This document shows, piece after piece, positions 17,037 to 26,406 of a stretch of 64,000 bases of DNA. The stretch's first letter is position 1, and each line of letters opens with the position of its first letter. The notes beneath the pieces are model-generated. The model had not been told where the DNA came from, made no database searches, and worked only from the letters and a program-made list of their open reading frames with translations. The translations under genes were made by a program, and so were the position numbers. Origin of the DNA: Paludibacteraceae bacterium (lineage in GTDB: Bacteria; Bacteroidota; Bacteroidia; Bacteroidales; Paludibacteraceae); the NCBI GenBank assembly GCA_017412245.1, contig JAFPYI010000018.1:33459-97458 (forward strand). The letters are read 5' to 3'.

Positions 17037-19091
17037 ATGAGAGTTATGAAAAAAATCTATTCCTTGCTGTTTGTTGTAGCAGCGTTGTTCGTTTCCTTGA
17101 ATGTTACTGCCGCCGATCCACAAGCCGGCGACCAGTTGTACTATGCTGACGGAGGTTATTTCTTTGAAGTAGTCTCTTTCAATAAAACAGAGAACGGCAA
17201 TATTACAACCATGACCGTTCACACCAAACTGATTAGTCTTGATCAGTTTAACAAAAAGGATACAATCCCTGCTACAGTACAATTGAAATATGCGAGAATG
17301 ACTTCATTCACCGTTCCTCGTAAGATTACGAAAGAACAAAAAATTAGTACAAAAACAATGAGAATGATCCTTTATGTAGATGCCATCAAGGAATCTGCTT
17401 TCGCCGGTCACACCAAACTCAAAAACGTTACCATTGAGGACGATGTCAATAATCCGTTTGTAATAGAGAAAAATGTATTTGATGGTTGCAGTGCTTTAGA
17501 ATCCGTTGCTTTCGGCAAGGCAAGCAAATTAGAACTCCGTGCACAATCTTTCGCTAATTGTCCGCAATTAGCCACAGTTACCTTCCCTTCACCTGCGCCT
17601 GCAAACGGTATAGAGTTGTATGCGGAAGCTTTCAAGGATTGTTCTGCTTTGGATTGGTGCCAAAACAGTTTAGCGGGCGTAACCAAAATTTATTACCACG
17701 CTTTTGCGGGTTGTAATGCAACGGGTAAAGGTGACAGTCAATTCCTGAACATCGACGACGTAAACGAATTAGGTGCAGATATTTTCTTCAACTCCACCGC
17801 TGACGTAAAAGATATTCAAATCAGTTCATCCGGTGCTTTAAAGACTGTGGTTACGCAGGACTTCGATGCTCCTTTCTATTGCATTCGCAAAAAAATAGAA
17901 TATGTAGATTTAACCGGTGGTGGAATTACTGAGTTTGGCGACTATCTTTTCTACGGGTTGGAGAATGCTTATATGGACTATGGCAGTAATATTAAAAAAT
18001 TCGGCAAATATTGTTTGGCAGACTGCAAAGCAATAGATAATCTGTATTTATCCTCTATGCTCTCCGCAGGCGAGTCTGCTTTCGCAGGTATTAATGCCCA
18101 GTTTGTATATCTGCCGGTAGATGTTCCTACTTTAGGCACAAACGCTTTTGGCGCAATGGTTGCAGAAGGTGCTTCTACCCTCTTTATCATCGATAGCAAT
18201 ACTTGCGATGAAGAAATAATAGAATTACATGCAACGGGAAATGACGATATGCTGATGGAGGCCTTTTTTGAAGGTCGTCTCGATATGAAAGGCCCGCGCA
18301 ATGCTCCGTCTGTTAGTAGTATAAGAATAGAGAACGCAGATAAGACTCCGACACAAGCAGGTTACACAAGCGGTTATTCAAACGGTAGTTGTATTCGCAG
18401 ACCGTTATGTAGCATGCAGAATGCTTTATTCCAAATCTTCAACTCATCTTATTACTATATGTGCAATGCGGCTGAGGATACTATCCAAAAATTCCCATTG
18501 GCTTACTTTGAGTATGCAGGTGTTAAATACTATCCGGATGAGAACAAGCAAATACTTATTCCGTTGGCATCTGACCCAACCGAGAAAATTATTGCCGTGT
18601 ACTCTCCTATCATCTTGACAGAAGTAGAACTGAATGTCAAAATGCCGGCAGCAGGTGATCCTTCTGATGGCTCAAAACTGGAAATCACCTTGCCTGATGG
18701 CGCTCTCTATGAAGTGGTAGAACCAACCGGTATTTTTATGGCAAACGGTGCAAACATCGAGGAGGAAACTTTACAAGCAGGAGAAGAATATGCTTTAGGT
18801 ATCTATGTCGCTCCTAAAGACTTAGGCCGCTATGCTTTCCCATGGGGTGAAACAGCGCATATGATTGATGTATCAAGTATAAACGTCAGTTTCAATAGCG
18901 CAGCTCCGGACGCAATATTAACTCCTCTTAACGATGCATTCCTCATCATCAAGAACTTCACCGCCGCCGAAGCACCGGAAGGCGTTGAGAATATTGGTGA
19001 CGGACAAAAAGCCAATAAGATTCTGCGTGACGGACAACTGATCATCATCCGCGACGGCAAAGAATTTAATGCACAAGGAATTCAATTATAA
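17037..19091 (+). CDS. Exported BspA-like leucine-rich-repeat protein
   Basis: 684 residues. A signal peptide covers ~1-26 (ATG at 17037 or the second ATG at 17046). The N-terminal half contains BspA-type (LRR_5) repeats: alternating phrases such as [47 protein letters not shown] and AFKDCSALD, each about 22-25 residues. The second half lacks clear repeats and looks like beta-sandwich sequence. The C-terminus carries a short tail ([17 protein letters not shown]) that reappears in the protein at 28463-29410, presumably a sorting or anchoring feature. BspA-like proteins usually mediate surface binding. The stop and the pdxJ start share one base (TAATG), so pdxJ depends on this transcript. Confidence 0.8.
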   Translation: MRVMKKIYSLLFVVAALFVSLNVTAADPQAGDQLYYADGGYFFEVVSFNKTENGNITTMTVHTKLISLDQFNKKDTIPATVQLKYARMTSFTVPRKITKEQKISTKTMRMILYVDAIKESAFAGHTKLKNVTIEDDVNNPFVIEKNVFDGCSALESVAFGKASKLELRAQSFANCPQLATVTFPSPAPANGIELYAEAFKDCSALDWCQNSLAGVTKIYYHAFAGCNATGKGDSQFLNIDDVNELGADIFFNSTADVKDIQISSSGALKTVVTQDFDAPFYCIRKKIEYVDLTGGGITEFGDYLFYGLENAYMDYGSNIKKFGKYCLADCKAIDNLYLSSMLSAGESAFAGINAQFVYLPVDVPTLGTNAFGAMVAEGASTLFIIDSNTCDEEIIELHATGNDDMLMEAFFEGRLDMKGPRNAPSVSSIRIENADKTPTQAGYTSGYSNGSCIRRPLCSMQNALFQIFNSSYYYMCNAAEDTIQKFPLAYFEYAGVKYYPDENKQILIPLASDPTEKIIAVYSPIILTEVELNVKMPAAGDPSDGSKLEITLPDGALYEVVEPTGIFMANGANIEEETLQAGEEYALGIYVAPKDLGRYAFPWGETAHMIDVSSINVSFNSAAPDAILTPLNDAFLIIKNFTAAEAPEGVENIGDGQKANKILRDGQLIIIRDGKEFNAQGIQL

Positions 19092-19804
19092 TGACCAAAC
19101 TAAGTGTTAACATCAACAAAGTAGCGACGTTGCGAAATGCTCGTGGTGGTAATCTGCCGGACGTAGAGCGTTTCGCTGTCGATTGCGAATTATTCGGTGC
19201 GCAAGGCATCACCGTTCATCCTCGTCCTGACGAGCGACACATCCGAAAAGAAGATGTGTACCAACTCAAATCGATGGTGACAACGGAACTGAATGTAGAA
19301 GGCAATCCGACCGAAGAGTTTTTGGCATTGGTGGAGGATATTCGTCCTACGCAATGCACATTAGTGCCGGATGACCCAAAACAATTGACATCCAACCACG
19401 GTTGGGACACCAGAAGACATTTAGATTTTCTGAAAGGTGTGGTAAACCAACTGCACGCTTCACGGATTCGCGTGAGTATCTTTGTGGACCCGGATCCCGT
19501 GATGGTGGAATATGCTTTGCGGACAGGCGCTGACCGCGTTGAGTTATACACAGGTCCTTATGCTGAACTGTTTGACACAGACCCTAAAAAAGCCATTGAT
19601 ATGTACCGTCCTGCTGCCGAAAAAGCACATGAGTTGGGCTTAGGAATGAATGCCGGACATGACCTCAACTTGAGAAACTTGAAACCCTTCATCAAAGCCT
19701 TCCCGTGGACAGCAGAAGTGAGCATCGGACATGCTATCATATGCGATGCGCTATATTTAGGAATACAAGAAACTATTCAGGAATATTTGGACTTACTGAA
19801 GTAA
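19091..19804 (+). CDS. pdxJ: Pyridoxine 5'-phosphate synthase
   Basis: Condenses 3-amino-2-oxopropyl phosphate with deoxyxylulose 5-phosphate to pyridoxine 5'-phosphate (DXP-dependent vitamin B6 route). The 237-residue TIM barrel matches PdxJ throughout: [19 protein letters not shown] at the start, [13 protein letters not shown] with the catalytic His, [26 protein letters not shown] and LNAGHDL-like GMNAGHDLN, ending with EVSIGHAII. The ATG overlaps the stop of the upstream LRR gene by one base, so translation is coupled. Downstream are exbB, exbD and tonB, a neighbourhood common in Bacteroidales. Confidence 0.97.
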   Translation: MTKLSVNINKVATLRNARGGNLPDVERFAVDCELFGAQGITVHPRPDERHIRKEDVYQLKSMVTTELNVEGNPTEEFLALVEDIRPTQCTLVPDDPKQLTSNHGWDTRRHLDFLKGVVNQLHASRIRVSIFVDPDPVMVEYALRTGADRVELYTGPYAELFDTDPKKAIDMYRPAAEKAHELGLGMNAGHDLNLRNLKPFIKAFPWTAEVSIGHAIICDALYLGIQETIQEYLDLLK

Positions 19805-19805
19805 G

Positions 19806-19851
19806 TCATTTGTGATTTGCGATTTGCGATTTGTAATTTGTAATTTAATTA
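19806..19851 (+). repeat. Degenerate short tandem repeat before exbB
   Basis: Successive units built on gATTTG(C/T)(A/G) and TAATTTG fill the whole pdxJ-exbB gap and end 3 nt before the exbB start codon. This belongs to the family of short-period repeats found at several gene boundaries in this window. Confidence 0.6.
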
Positions 19852-19854
19852 AAT

Positions 19855-20547
19855 ATGTTTTTTCAGATTGACACAATTGCTCTTACAGAAGAGCTGATGA
19901 ACCAAGCAGTAGAGCCTGCACAAGAGTCTATCAACCTTTGGGAAATGGCACAATACGGTGGCTGGATTATGATCATCTTAGCGATCCTTTTGGCCGGTGC
20001 ATGTTATATCTTTATCGAGCGACTCGTGATTATCAAACAAGCCACCAAAGAAGACAAATCATTTATGGACCGTATTCGTGATTATATCCACGACGGCAAG
20101 ATTGACTCAGCTATCAATCTCTGCAAGCAGACGAATACTCCTTCGGCTCACATGATTGAGAAAGGAATCACACGTATAGGTCGTCCAATGCAAGATGTGC
20201 AAGTGGCCGTAGAGAACGTAGGCAACTTAGAGGTTGGCAAACTGGAAAAGGGTTTAGTCATCATGGCTACTATTGCCGGAGGTGCACCAATGCTCGGTTT
20301 CTTGGGAACTGTTTTAGGTATGGTGCAGACTTTCTATAACATGGCACAAACTTCAGGCGGAGTGATTGAGATGAGTGCACTTTCTACAGGTATGTACCAA
20401 GCCATGGTAACGACCATCGGTGGTTTGATAGTAGGTATCCTTGCTATGTTTGCATACAACTATTTGGTAGCTCGCATCGACCGCGTTGTAAGACTTCTGG
20501 AGTCACGCACACTCGAGTTTATGGACCTTTTAAATGAACCTGCATAA
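19855..20547 (+). CDS. exbB: MotA/TolQ/ExbB-type proton channel subunit
   Basis: Inner-membrane subunit of the proton-driven complex that energises TonB. The 230 residues contain three membrane segments: ~34-53 (WIMIILAILLAGACYIF), ~140-165 (IMATIAGGAPMLGFLGTVLGM) and ~185-205 (MVTTIGGLIVGILAMFAYN). The ExbB/TolQ signature GGAPMLGFLGTVLGM lies in the second. The ORF starts in a repeat-derived leader and overlaps exbD by one base (TAATG). With exbD and the TonB-like gene it forms a complete energising module; only one exbD is present. The SusC-type receptor at 34536 and the barrel at the left edge are candidate clients. Confidence 0.95.
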   Translation: MFFQIDTIALTEELMNQAVEPAQESINLWEMAQYGGWIMIILAILLAGACYIFIERLVIIKQATKEDKSFMDRIRDYIHDGKIDSAINLCKQTNTPSAHMIEKGITRIGRPMQDVQVAVENVGNLEVGKLEKGLVIMATIAGGAPMLGFLGTVLGMVQTFYNMAQTSGGVIEMSALSTGMYQAMVTTIGGLIVGILAMFAYNYLVARIDRVVRLLESRTLEFMDLLNEPA

Positions 20548-20954
20548 TGTCTCTCAAAAAGCGCAATAGAGTTGAGGCAACGTTTGCAATGAGTTCCATG
20601 ACGGACTTGGTGTTCCTATTACTCCTTTTCTTCGTTATGGCCAGCACATTGTCTTCACCTAATGATATCAAGATTAACTTGCCACAGGCACGTGCTAATC
20701 AAGTGACGAGGCCGCAAGTGGCAAAAGTATCTATTGACAATCTCGGCAATTATTTTGTGGCTATCGGAAAAGAGAAACCGCAAATGATTGACCCTGAGAA
20801 TTTGGAAGGATATTTATGCCGCATACAGGCAGCAGACACAACTATGTACATTGCTCTGCACGCGGACGAAGATGTGGCTTATAAAGAAGTGGTACGAGTT
20901 TTGGATGTTGCTAACGAGCACCATATGAAACTGGTTGTTGCTACGAAAAAATAA
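20547..20954 (+). CDS. exbD: ExbD/TolR-family biopolymer transport protein
   Basis: 135-residue single-span inner-membrane protein. A short basic N-terminus precedes the membrane helix (~18-38, SMTDLVFLLLLFFVMASTL) containing the conserved proton-carrying Asp in MTDLVFLL. The periplasmic domain ends with VVRVLDVANEHHMKLVVATKK. It overlaps exbB by one base and is followed by a TonB-like gene after 32 nt. It pairs with ExbB to convert the proton gradient into TonB motion. Confidence 0.95.
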   Translation: MSLKKRNRVEATFAMSSMTDLVFLLLLFFVMASTLSSPNDIKINLPQARANQVTRPQVAKVSIDNLGNYFVAIGKEKPQMIDPENLEGYLCRIQAADTTMYIALHADEDVAYKEVVRVLDVANEHHMKLVVATKK

Positions 20955-20986
20955 GCCAGATCGTTTGGGTATTGGGATAGTAAAAG

Positions 20987-21796
20987 ATGACTAATAAACA
21001 AAAATCGAACATAATTGCATCCATCGGCACATTGCTTTTTATGCTGCTGGTTTTCTTGCTGTTGTGGTTTATTTACCTGAACGCAGAAAAACCGGTGGAG
21101 GAAGAAGGCGTCGAAATTGCTTTTGGTGAGGTAGAAGAAGCAGGAGGATATATGCCCGAAGAATCAGAAGCAGTTCCTCTTCCTTCGGAAGCTACTGCAC
21201 CGCAACAACCTTCTGCACCTTCGGACAATAATCTGCTGACGCAGGAAGACGAAGAGTCATTGGCCTTGCGCAAGCAACGCGAGCAAGAAGAGAAAGCCCG
21301 CAGACAAGCCGAAGCAGAGCGATTGCAAAAACAGAAAGAAGAGCAAGCACGTTTGGAGGCAGAGCGGAAAGCCAAAGAGGCAGCAGAAGCAAAGAGAAAG
21401 GCCGAAGAAGAGGCTAAAATTGCTAAAGCAAACCAAATGGGTTCACTCTTTGGAAACAGCGGTGGAACAAACGGATCCGGCGATAGCCAAGGCAGTGGAC
21501 AAAAAGGTAATCCTGTCGGCCACGGTTCTGTTGGAGGAAATGATTGGTCGTTGGCAGGACGAAATCTTAAAGGCACATTGCCACCACCGAACAACACCTT
21601 TAATCAAGAAGGAAAAGTAATTGTAGAAATCCGTGTAAATGCTGCCGGAAAAGTAGTAAGCGCTACTATAAAAGGTGGTACCATCTCGGATAAACAAACA
21701 CAAGCACTTGCCTTGGAGGCGGCAAAAAAAGCCGCATTTACCGAAGGCACTAATGATCAGATAGGAACAATCACATATAATTTCAAGTTTAACTAA
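20987..21796 (+). CDS. TonB/TolA-like energy transducer
   Basis: 269 residues: cytoplasmic basic N-terminus, one membrane helix (~9-33), an acidic/Pro-rich stretch, a long Glu/Lys/Arg/Ala coiled-coil-like region (~90-150) resembling the TolA domain II, a Gly/Ser-rich linker, and a C-terminal TonB-like domain (~195-269) with GKVIVEIRVNAAGKVVSATI. Position behind exbB-exbD fixes its role as the periplasm-spanning element that links the ExbBD motor to outer-membrane receptors. The long helical region is TolA-like, so a Tol-type function in envelope maintenance is the alternative. Confidence 0.88.
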   Translation: MTNKQKSNIIASIGTLLFMLLVFLLLWFIYLNAEKPVEEEGVEIAFGEVEEAGGYMPEESEAVPLPSEATAPQQPSAPSDNNLLTQEDEESLALRKQREQEEKARRQAEAERLQKQKEEQARLEAERKAKEAAEAKRKAEEEAKIAKANQMGSLFGNSGGTNGSGDSQGSGQKGNPVGHGSVGGNDWSLAGRNLKGTLPPPNNTFNQEGKVIVEIRVNAAGKVVSATIKGGTISDKQTQALALEAAKKAAFTEGTNDQIGTITYNFKFN

Positions 21797-21834
21797 ACGA
21801 TTTGTAATTTGTATTTTTTGAAATTTAAGAATTT

Positions 21835-22362
21835 ATGAATTATTTGTTTTTGGACAACGGCTTCGAAGAAATAGAGGCCATTACAACGATTGATTTGTTA
21901 CGTCGTGCAAACATTGCACTTACCACCGTTTCTATTACGGGCAATCCAATGGTTTTGGGCGCTCATAATATTGCAGTGGAAGCAGACGGACTGATTGACA
22001 AGATTGACTTCTCTGATGCAGAGATGCTCATTCTGCCCGGCGGACAAACCAAATTAGGCGATTGTTCTGCATTATGCGAATTGCTGATTGAGCATAACAA
22101 AGCCGACAAACTGATTGCTGCTATCTGTGCAGCTCCTACGGTGCTCGGCAAACTCGGCATTCTCAAAGGCAAACAAGCTACATGCTATCCCGGATTGCAA
22201 GAAGCACTCGGCGAGAGTTATGTAGGCGGATTGGTGGTAGAAAGCAAGAATATCATTACGGCCAAAGGTCCCGGACTGAGTTCTGATTTCGCTTTCTGTA
22301 TTATTGAGCGCTTGGCCGGTTCAGATGTAGCAGACCAAGTGTACGACACAGCACAATATTAA
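21835..22362 (+). CDS. DJ-1/PfpI family protein
   Basis: 175 residues with the DJ-1/YajL layout: N-terminal FLDNGFEEIEAI with the conserved Glu near residue 12, EMLILPGGQ, and the nucleophile-elbow Cys in AAICAAPTVLG (~residue 100). Family members act as deglycases, glyoxalases or redox chaperones; the reaction cannot be decided from sequence. The 38-nt gap after the TonB-like gene is A/T-rich and repeat-like (ATTTGTAATTTGT). It is followed after 2 nt by the aminopeptidase gene, so it is probably part of the same transcript. Confidence 0.9.
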   Translation: MNYLFLDNGFEEIEAITTIDLLRRANIALTTVSITGNPMVLGAHNIAVEADGLIDKIDFSDAEMLILPGGQTKLGDCSALCELLIEHNKADKLIAAICAAPTVLGKLGILKGKQATCYPGLQEALGESYVGGLVVESKNIITAKGPGLSSDFAFCIIERLAGSDVADQVYDTAQY

Positions 22363-22364
22363 AG

Positions 22365-24143
22365 ATGACTATTCGAGAGAGATTAACAGCCTTACGGCAA
22401 GAAATGCGTGCAAACGGTTTGTCGGCATATGTAGTGCCCGGCAACGACCCGCATGCAAGTGAATATATGGCGTCTCACTGGTTTGAGATGCAATGGATTT
22501 CCGGTTTTAACGGTGAGAGCGGAACAATGGTGGTAACACTCGACAAAGCTTTCCTTTGGACCGACAGTCGTTATTATCTGCAAGCCGGTATTGAGTTGAA
22601 AGACAGCACAATAGAGTTGATGCGCGAGAGTGACATCGACTGTCCGTCTGTCATCGATTGGTTGGCCGCAAATATCGATGGCGTAGTAGGCGTTAATCCC
22701 GAGATGTTTAGTGTCAATGAGTTCGCTAATTTCAAATCCGAACTCAAATCGATTGACCTTATCAAACCTATCTGGACGGAAAACCGTCCTGCTATTCCGC
22801 AAGACAAGTTATATCCCTACTCTGCTGATTTTGCAGGAGAGACTGTGAATAGCAAGTTAGCGAGAATCCGGGAACAACTCGATGCACGGGCAAAAGATTC
22901 TTGGGCACTGGTTGTAAGTGCTTTGGACGAGATAGCATGGTTACTCAATATTCGCGGAAACGATGTGGAGTATAATCCGGTGGTTATCAGTTATTTAGTA
23001 TTGGAGGCTGACAAATGCACACTCTTCGTAGATGCGAATAAGATTGACACCGTTGCACAGAATTATTTGGATTTCAATAATATCACCGTCAAACCTTACG
23101 AATCAGTCTTTGCGTATATCGCAAGTCTCAACGGAACTGTTTTCTACGATGGTGCGAAAGTAAATGAGGCATTATTCGAAGCTATCCCTACAGGCTGCAA
23201 GAAAGTGAATATGCAGTCGCCTATTTTAGTAACCAAGGCCTGTAAGAATGCCGTAGAACTGGAAGGCGAACGCATTGCTATGCGGCAAGACTGTGTGGCA
23301 TTGACGCGTTTCTTCAAATGGCTTGAGGAAGAGGCTTTTGCAGGAGGAAAGACACAGACAGAATGGGATCTGATGGAGAAACTGCATGGTTTCCGTGCGA
23401 TGGGCGAGAACTTCGTAGAAGAATCATTCGGGACGATAGCAGGATACAAAGGCAACGGAGCTATTGTGCATTATGCAGCCACTAAAGATAACTGCGCAAC
23501 CGTCAAACCGGAAGGAATGTTGCTACTCGACAGTGGCGGACAATACTTAGACGGTACAACCGATATTACACGCACCGTTTGGTTAGGTGGTCCTATTCCT
23601 GAACAAGCAAAATTGGATTATACTTATGTCCTAAAAGGACATATAGCTTTGGCTGCAGTTCGTTTCCCACGTGGCACAAGAGGCAATCAGTTAGACGCTT
23701 TAGCCAAACAATTTATGTGGGAAGCAGGTATCACTTTTGGTCACGGCACAGGACATGGAGTGGGCCATTTCTTAGGTTGTCATGAAGGTCCGCAGAATGT
23801 ACGTACAGATAACAACCCTACTCCATTAGCACTCGGACATATTGTATCCGATGAGCCGGGTATTTACCGCACAGACAAATGGGGAATTCGTACAGAGAAC
23901 CTCATTACGGTTATTTCTGCTCCTCAGACGGCTGCTACTACGACCGAAGACGAGTGGTACGCATTCGAGACACTGACACTTTGTTTCTACGACACTTCGC
24001 TGATAGAGATGAGTTTGATGAGTGACGCAGAGATAGCATGGTTGAATGCTTATCACGCACGCGTTTACAAAGAAACAGCCCCGTTGCTGAATGCAGACGA
24101 GGCTAAGTTCCTTGCACGCAAATGTGCTCCTATCAAACGATAA
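22365..24143 (+). CDS. Xaa-Pro aminopeptidase (M24B)
   Basis: Releases N-terminal residues that precede proline. 592 residues in the long, eukaryote-like three-domain form: two creatinase-like N-terminal domains (~1-310) and the pita-bread catalytic domain (~315-540). Metal ligands are visible: DSGGQYLDGTTDITRT (two Asp), HGTGHGVGHFLGCHEGP (His), SDEPGIY (Glu) and GIRTENL (Glu). No signal peptide, so cytoplasmic. It starts 2 nt after the DJ-1-like gene and ends before a strong bidirectional terminator. Its activity complements the exported DPP IV at 4386 in breaking down proline-containing peptides. Confidence 0.95.
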   Translation: MTIRERLTALRQEMRANGLSAYVVPGNDPHASEYMASHWFEMQWISGFNGESGTMVVTLDKAFLWTDSRYYLQAGIELKDSTIELMRESDIDCPSVIDWLAANIDGVVGVNPEMFSVNEFANFKSELKSIDLIKPIWTENRPAIPQDKLYPYSADFAGETVNSKLARIREQLDARAKDSWALVVSALDEIAWLLNIRGNDVEYNPVVISYLVLEADKCTLFVDANKIDTVAQNYLDFNNITVKPYESVFAYIASLNGTVFYDGAKVNEALFEAIPTGCKKVNMQSPILVTKACKNAVELEGERIAMRQDCVALTRFFKWLEEEAFAGGKTQTEWDLMEKLHGFRAMGENFVEESFGTIAGYKGNGAIVHYAATKDNCATVKPEGMLLLDSGGQYLDGTTDITRTVWLGGPIPEQAKLDYTYVLKGHIALAAVRFPRGTRGNQLDALAKQFMWEAGITFGHGTGHGVGHFLGCHEGPQNVRTDNNPTPLALGHIVSDEPGIYRTDKWGIRTENLITVISAPQTAATTTEDEWYAFETLTLCFYDTSLIEMSLMSDAEIAWLNAYHARVYKETAPLLNADEAKFLARKCAPIKR

Positions 24144-24165
24144 AAACGATAATAATTTTATACAT

Positions 24166-24197
24166 AAAAAACGCCCGCATTGCTGCGAGCGTTTTTC
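24166..24197. terminator. Bidirectional terminator between the aminopeptidase gene and htpG
   Basis: AAAACGC-c-CGCA and TGCG-a-GCGTTTT form an 11-bp stem with one mismatch and a short TTGC loop, flanked by A-run and T-run on the two sides. It can end both the plus-strand unit and htpG. Confidence 0.85.
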
Positions 24198-24199
24198 TT

Positions 24200-26158
24200 T
24201 TATAGCAGTTCTACTGAACGGTTGACGAACTTGGCGAGTGCTTCGCCTTTCAACTGTCCACTAGCGAGAAGGGCTATATCGATGAGTTGTTTCAAACGTT
24301 CATCTTCGCCGTTCAACTTATAAACAGTCTTGATAACTGTCTCTTTCTTAGGTTCTTCGCCCTCTTTCTCTGCTTTCTTTTCTACTTCTTCCTGTACTTC
24401 CTCGGAAGTCATTTTGCCGACTAAGTCCTGGATGATTGGATGGGAAGTATTGAGCACGAGATTATACGAGTCCGGCATTTGTCCGTAGAAGGACATTCCT
24501 TGCTGATGGGCAGACATCTCTTTCATTCGGCGCATGAACTCATTCTGTGTCAAGAAGACCGGAAGTGCATCAGCTGCCGCAGCCTCGCAAGAGACATAAT
24601 AATTCAGTTTCTCTGCTTGCGGAATGAATGCCTCGAATGCTTTGCGCAGACCTTCTTTCTGCTCGTCAGAATACGTATCTTTTGCTGCGTCTTCCTTGCG
24701 GATGATATTCTCTATTGTATCGCTATCTACACGCACGAAACGTAGTTTGTTGCCATCTGCTTTTTGCTCAAACTGACTCATCGAGTGCACGTCTAACTCG
24801 CCGTCCATGAGCAGGATATCATAACCTTTTGCTTTCGCACGCTCGATATAGGTGTAGTTAGCCTCTTTGTCCTGCGTGTAGAGAAGAATAAGATTGCCGT
24901 TCTTGTCGGTTTGTGAGTCTTTTACTTTGTCTTTGTATTCGTCCAAAGTGAAGTATTCGCCTTCGATATTCTTCATCAGCGCAAAGGTGACCGCTTTCTC
25001 GTAGAACTTCTCATCGGTGAGCATACCAAACTGAATGAACATCTTGATGTCATCCCATTTCTTGGTGAAGTTCTCACGGTCGGCTTTGAACATCTCGGCT
25101 AATTTGTCTGCCACTTTTTTGGTGATATAACCACTGATTTTCTTCACGTTATTATCACTTTGCAGATAGCTACGGCTGACGTTCAACGGGATATCCGGAC
25201 TGTCAATCACACCGTGCAAGAGTGTCAAGTATTCCGGAACGATATTCTCTACCTCATCCGTTACATAGACTTGGTTGCAATAGAGTTGAATCTTATTGCG
25301 GTGAACATCCAGATTGCTCTTAATCTTCGGGAAATAGAGAATACCTGTGAGGTTGAACGGATAATCGACATTCAGGTGGATATGGAACAACGGTTCTTCC
25401 ATCTGCGTAGGATAGAGTTCGTGGTAGAACTTATCGTAGTCTTCATCTTTGAGGTCTGCCGGTTTGCGTGTCCACGCAGGGTTGATATCATTGATGATAT
25501 TCTCTTCGTCGAGTTCTACTTCCTTGCCGTCTTTCCACTCTTTCTTCTTGCCAAAGGCAATCTCTACCGGCAAGAACTTGCAGTATTTCTTCAGGAGGCC
25601 TTCGATGGTGGCGTCCTCGAGGTATTGTTTGAACTCGTCGTCGATATGGAGCACTATATCTGTTCCTCGTTCGGCTTTGATAGTGTCCTCCATCGTATAT
25701 TCCGGCGAACCTTCACAAGACCAGTGAACGGCTTTCGCGTCCTCTTGATACGAGAGCGAGAAGATCTCCACTTTCTTGCTGACCATAAAGGCAGAATAGA
25801 AACCAAGGCCGAAATGACCGATGATAGCTTCCGTCTTGTCCTTGTACTTATTGACGAACTCCTCAGCGCCGGAGAAGGCAATCTGGTTGATGAAACGATC
25901 TACTTCTTCAGCAGTCATTCCTATACCGTGGTCGGAGACGGTCAAAGTCTTTTTCTTTTTATCAATAGTGACGCGCACACGCAAGTCGCCCAAATCACCT
26001 TTCACCTCGCCCACGGACGAGAGAGTCTTGAGTTTTTGCGTGGCATCAACAGCATTAGAGATCAATTCGCGAAGGAAGATCTCATGATCTGAATACAAAA
26101 ATTTCTTAATGACGGGGAAAATGTTATCACTCGTTACCCCAATGTTTCCTTTACTCAT
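24200..26158 (-). CDS. htpG: Molecular chaperone HtpG (Hsp90)
   Basis: Cytoplasmic ATP-dependent chaperone, 652 residues. The N-terminal GHKL ATPase domain holds the Hsp90 signature (YSDHEIFLRELISNAVDA, from residue ~20), SDHGIGMT and GHFGLGFYSAF. The middle domain includes NVSRSYLQSD with the conserved Arg, and the C-terminal dimerisation domain runs to NRSVELL. A charged segment (VEKKAEKEGEEPKKE) near residue 590 is an insertion relative to E. coli HtpG. Transcription most likely starts at the minus-strand promoter at 26383-26352, leaving a leader of ~190 nt that contains a 5' hairpin and the 7-nt repeat array. No CIRCE element is visible. Confidence 0.98.
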   Translation of the reverse strand: MSKGNIGVTSDNIFPVIKKFLYSDHEIFLRELISNAVDATQKLKTLSSVGEVKGDLGDLRVRVTIDKKKKTLTVSDHGIGMTAEEVDRFINQIAFSGAEEFVNKYKDKTEAIIGHFGLGFYSAFMVSKKVEIFSLSYQEDAKAVHWSCEGSPEYTMEDTIKAERGTDIVLHIDDEFKQYLEDATIEGLLKKYCKFLPVEIAFGKKKEWKDGKEVELDEENIINDINPAWTRKPADLKDEDYDKFYHELYPTQMEEPLFHIHLNVDYPFNLTGILYFPKIKSNLDVHRNKIQLYCNQVYVTDEVENIVPEYLTLLHGVIDSPDIPLNVSRSYLQSDNNVKKISGYITKKVADKLAEMFKADRENFTKKWDDIKMFIQFGMLTDEKFYEKAVTFALMKNIEGEYFTLDEYKDKVKDSQTDKNGNLILLYTQDKEANYTYIERAKAKGYDILLMDGELDVHSMSQFEQKADGNKLRFVRVDSDTIENIIRKEDAAKDTYSDEQKEGLRKAFEAFIPQAEKLNYYVSCEAAAADALPVFLTQNEFMRRMKEMSAHQQGMSFYGQMPDSYNLVLNTSHPIIQDLVGKMTSEEVQEEVEKKAEKEGEEPKKETVIKTVYKLNGEDERLKQLIDIALLASGQLKGEALAKFVNRSVELL

Positions 26159-26183
26159 AGTATATGTTGTTTTTAATAGTTTT

Positions 26184-26303
26184 CAGTGGTCAGTGATCAG
26201 TGGTCAGTGGTCAGTAATCAGTGATCAGTGGTCAGTGGTCAGTAGTCAGTAGTCAGTGGTCAGCGATCAGTGGTCAGTGATCAGTGGTCAGTTTTTAGTG
26301 GTC
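26184..26303. repeat. 120-nt array of 7-nt repeats in the htpG leader
   Basis: About 17 consecutive copies of a 7-nt unit, cAGTGGT alternating with cAGTGAT and cAGTAGT/cAGTAAT variants, with no unique spacers. It ends 26 nt before the htpG start codon. No coding frame or dyad structure explains it. It is the longest of the short-period repeats in this window. Confidence 0.9.
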
Positions 26304-26328
26304 AATTCTCGTGCCAAGGTATGCATAA

Positions 26329-26383
26329 CTGCCAAAATGGCAGAAAGCAGACAAAAATAATCAAAATATTTGCATATATCAAA
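26329..26383 (-). promoter_or_regulatory. Putative htpG promoter with 5' hairpin
   Basis: On the minus strand TTTG (26383-26380) is followed after 20 nt by TATTTTTG (26359-26352). Eight nt further a perfect hairpin CTGCC-ATTTT-GGCAG (26343-26329) would lie at the very start of the htpG mRNA. The element overlaps the plus-strand promoter at 26369-26400 almost completely. Confidence 0.6.
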
Positions 26384-26400
26384 AAAATGTCGTACCTTTG
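26369..26400 (+). promoter_or_regulatory. Promoter of the structured RNA / exported-protein genes
   Basis: TTTGCATATATC begins at 26369 and TACCTTTG lies at 26393-26400, spacer 20 nt. Over its length it is nearly identical to the secA and LRR promoters. Confidence 0.82.
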
Positions 26401-26406
26401 CGGTCG

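Noticed and set aside
25160-26092. Open frame of 310 codons on the plus strand opposite htpG
   Set aside because: It lies entirely antisense to the clear htpG gene, its protein has no domain-like pattern, and long antisense frames are expected opposite this codon usage.
24200-26158. CIRCE (HrcA) operator upstream of htpG
   Set aside because: No TTAGCACTC/GAGTGCTAA pair is present near the start; only the 7-nt repeats and a small CTGCC/GGCAG hairpin.
26184-26303. CRISPR array
   Set aside because: Seven-nt units with no unique spacers and no cas genes; a simple tandem repeat.
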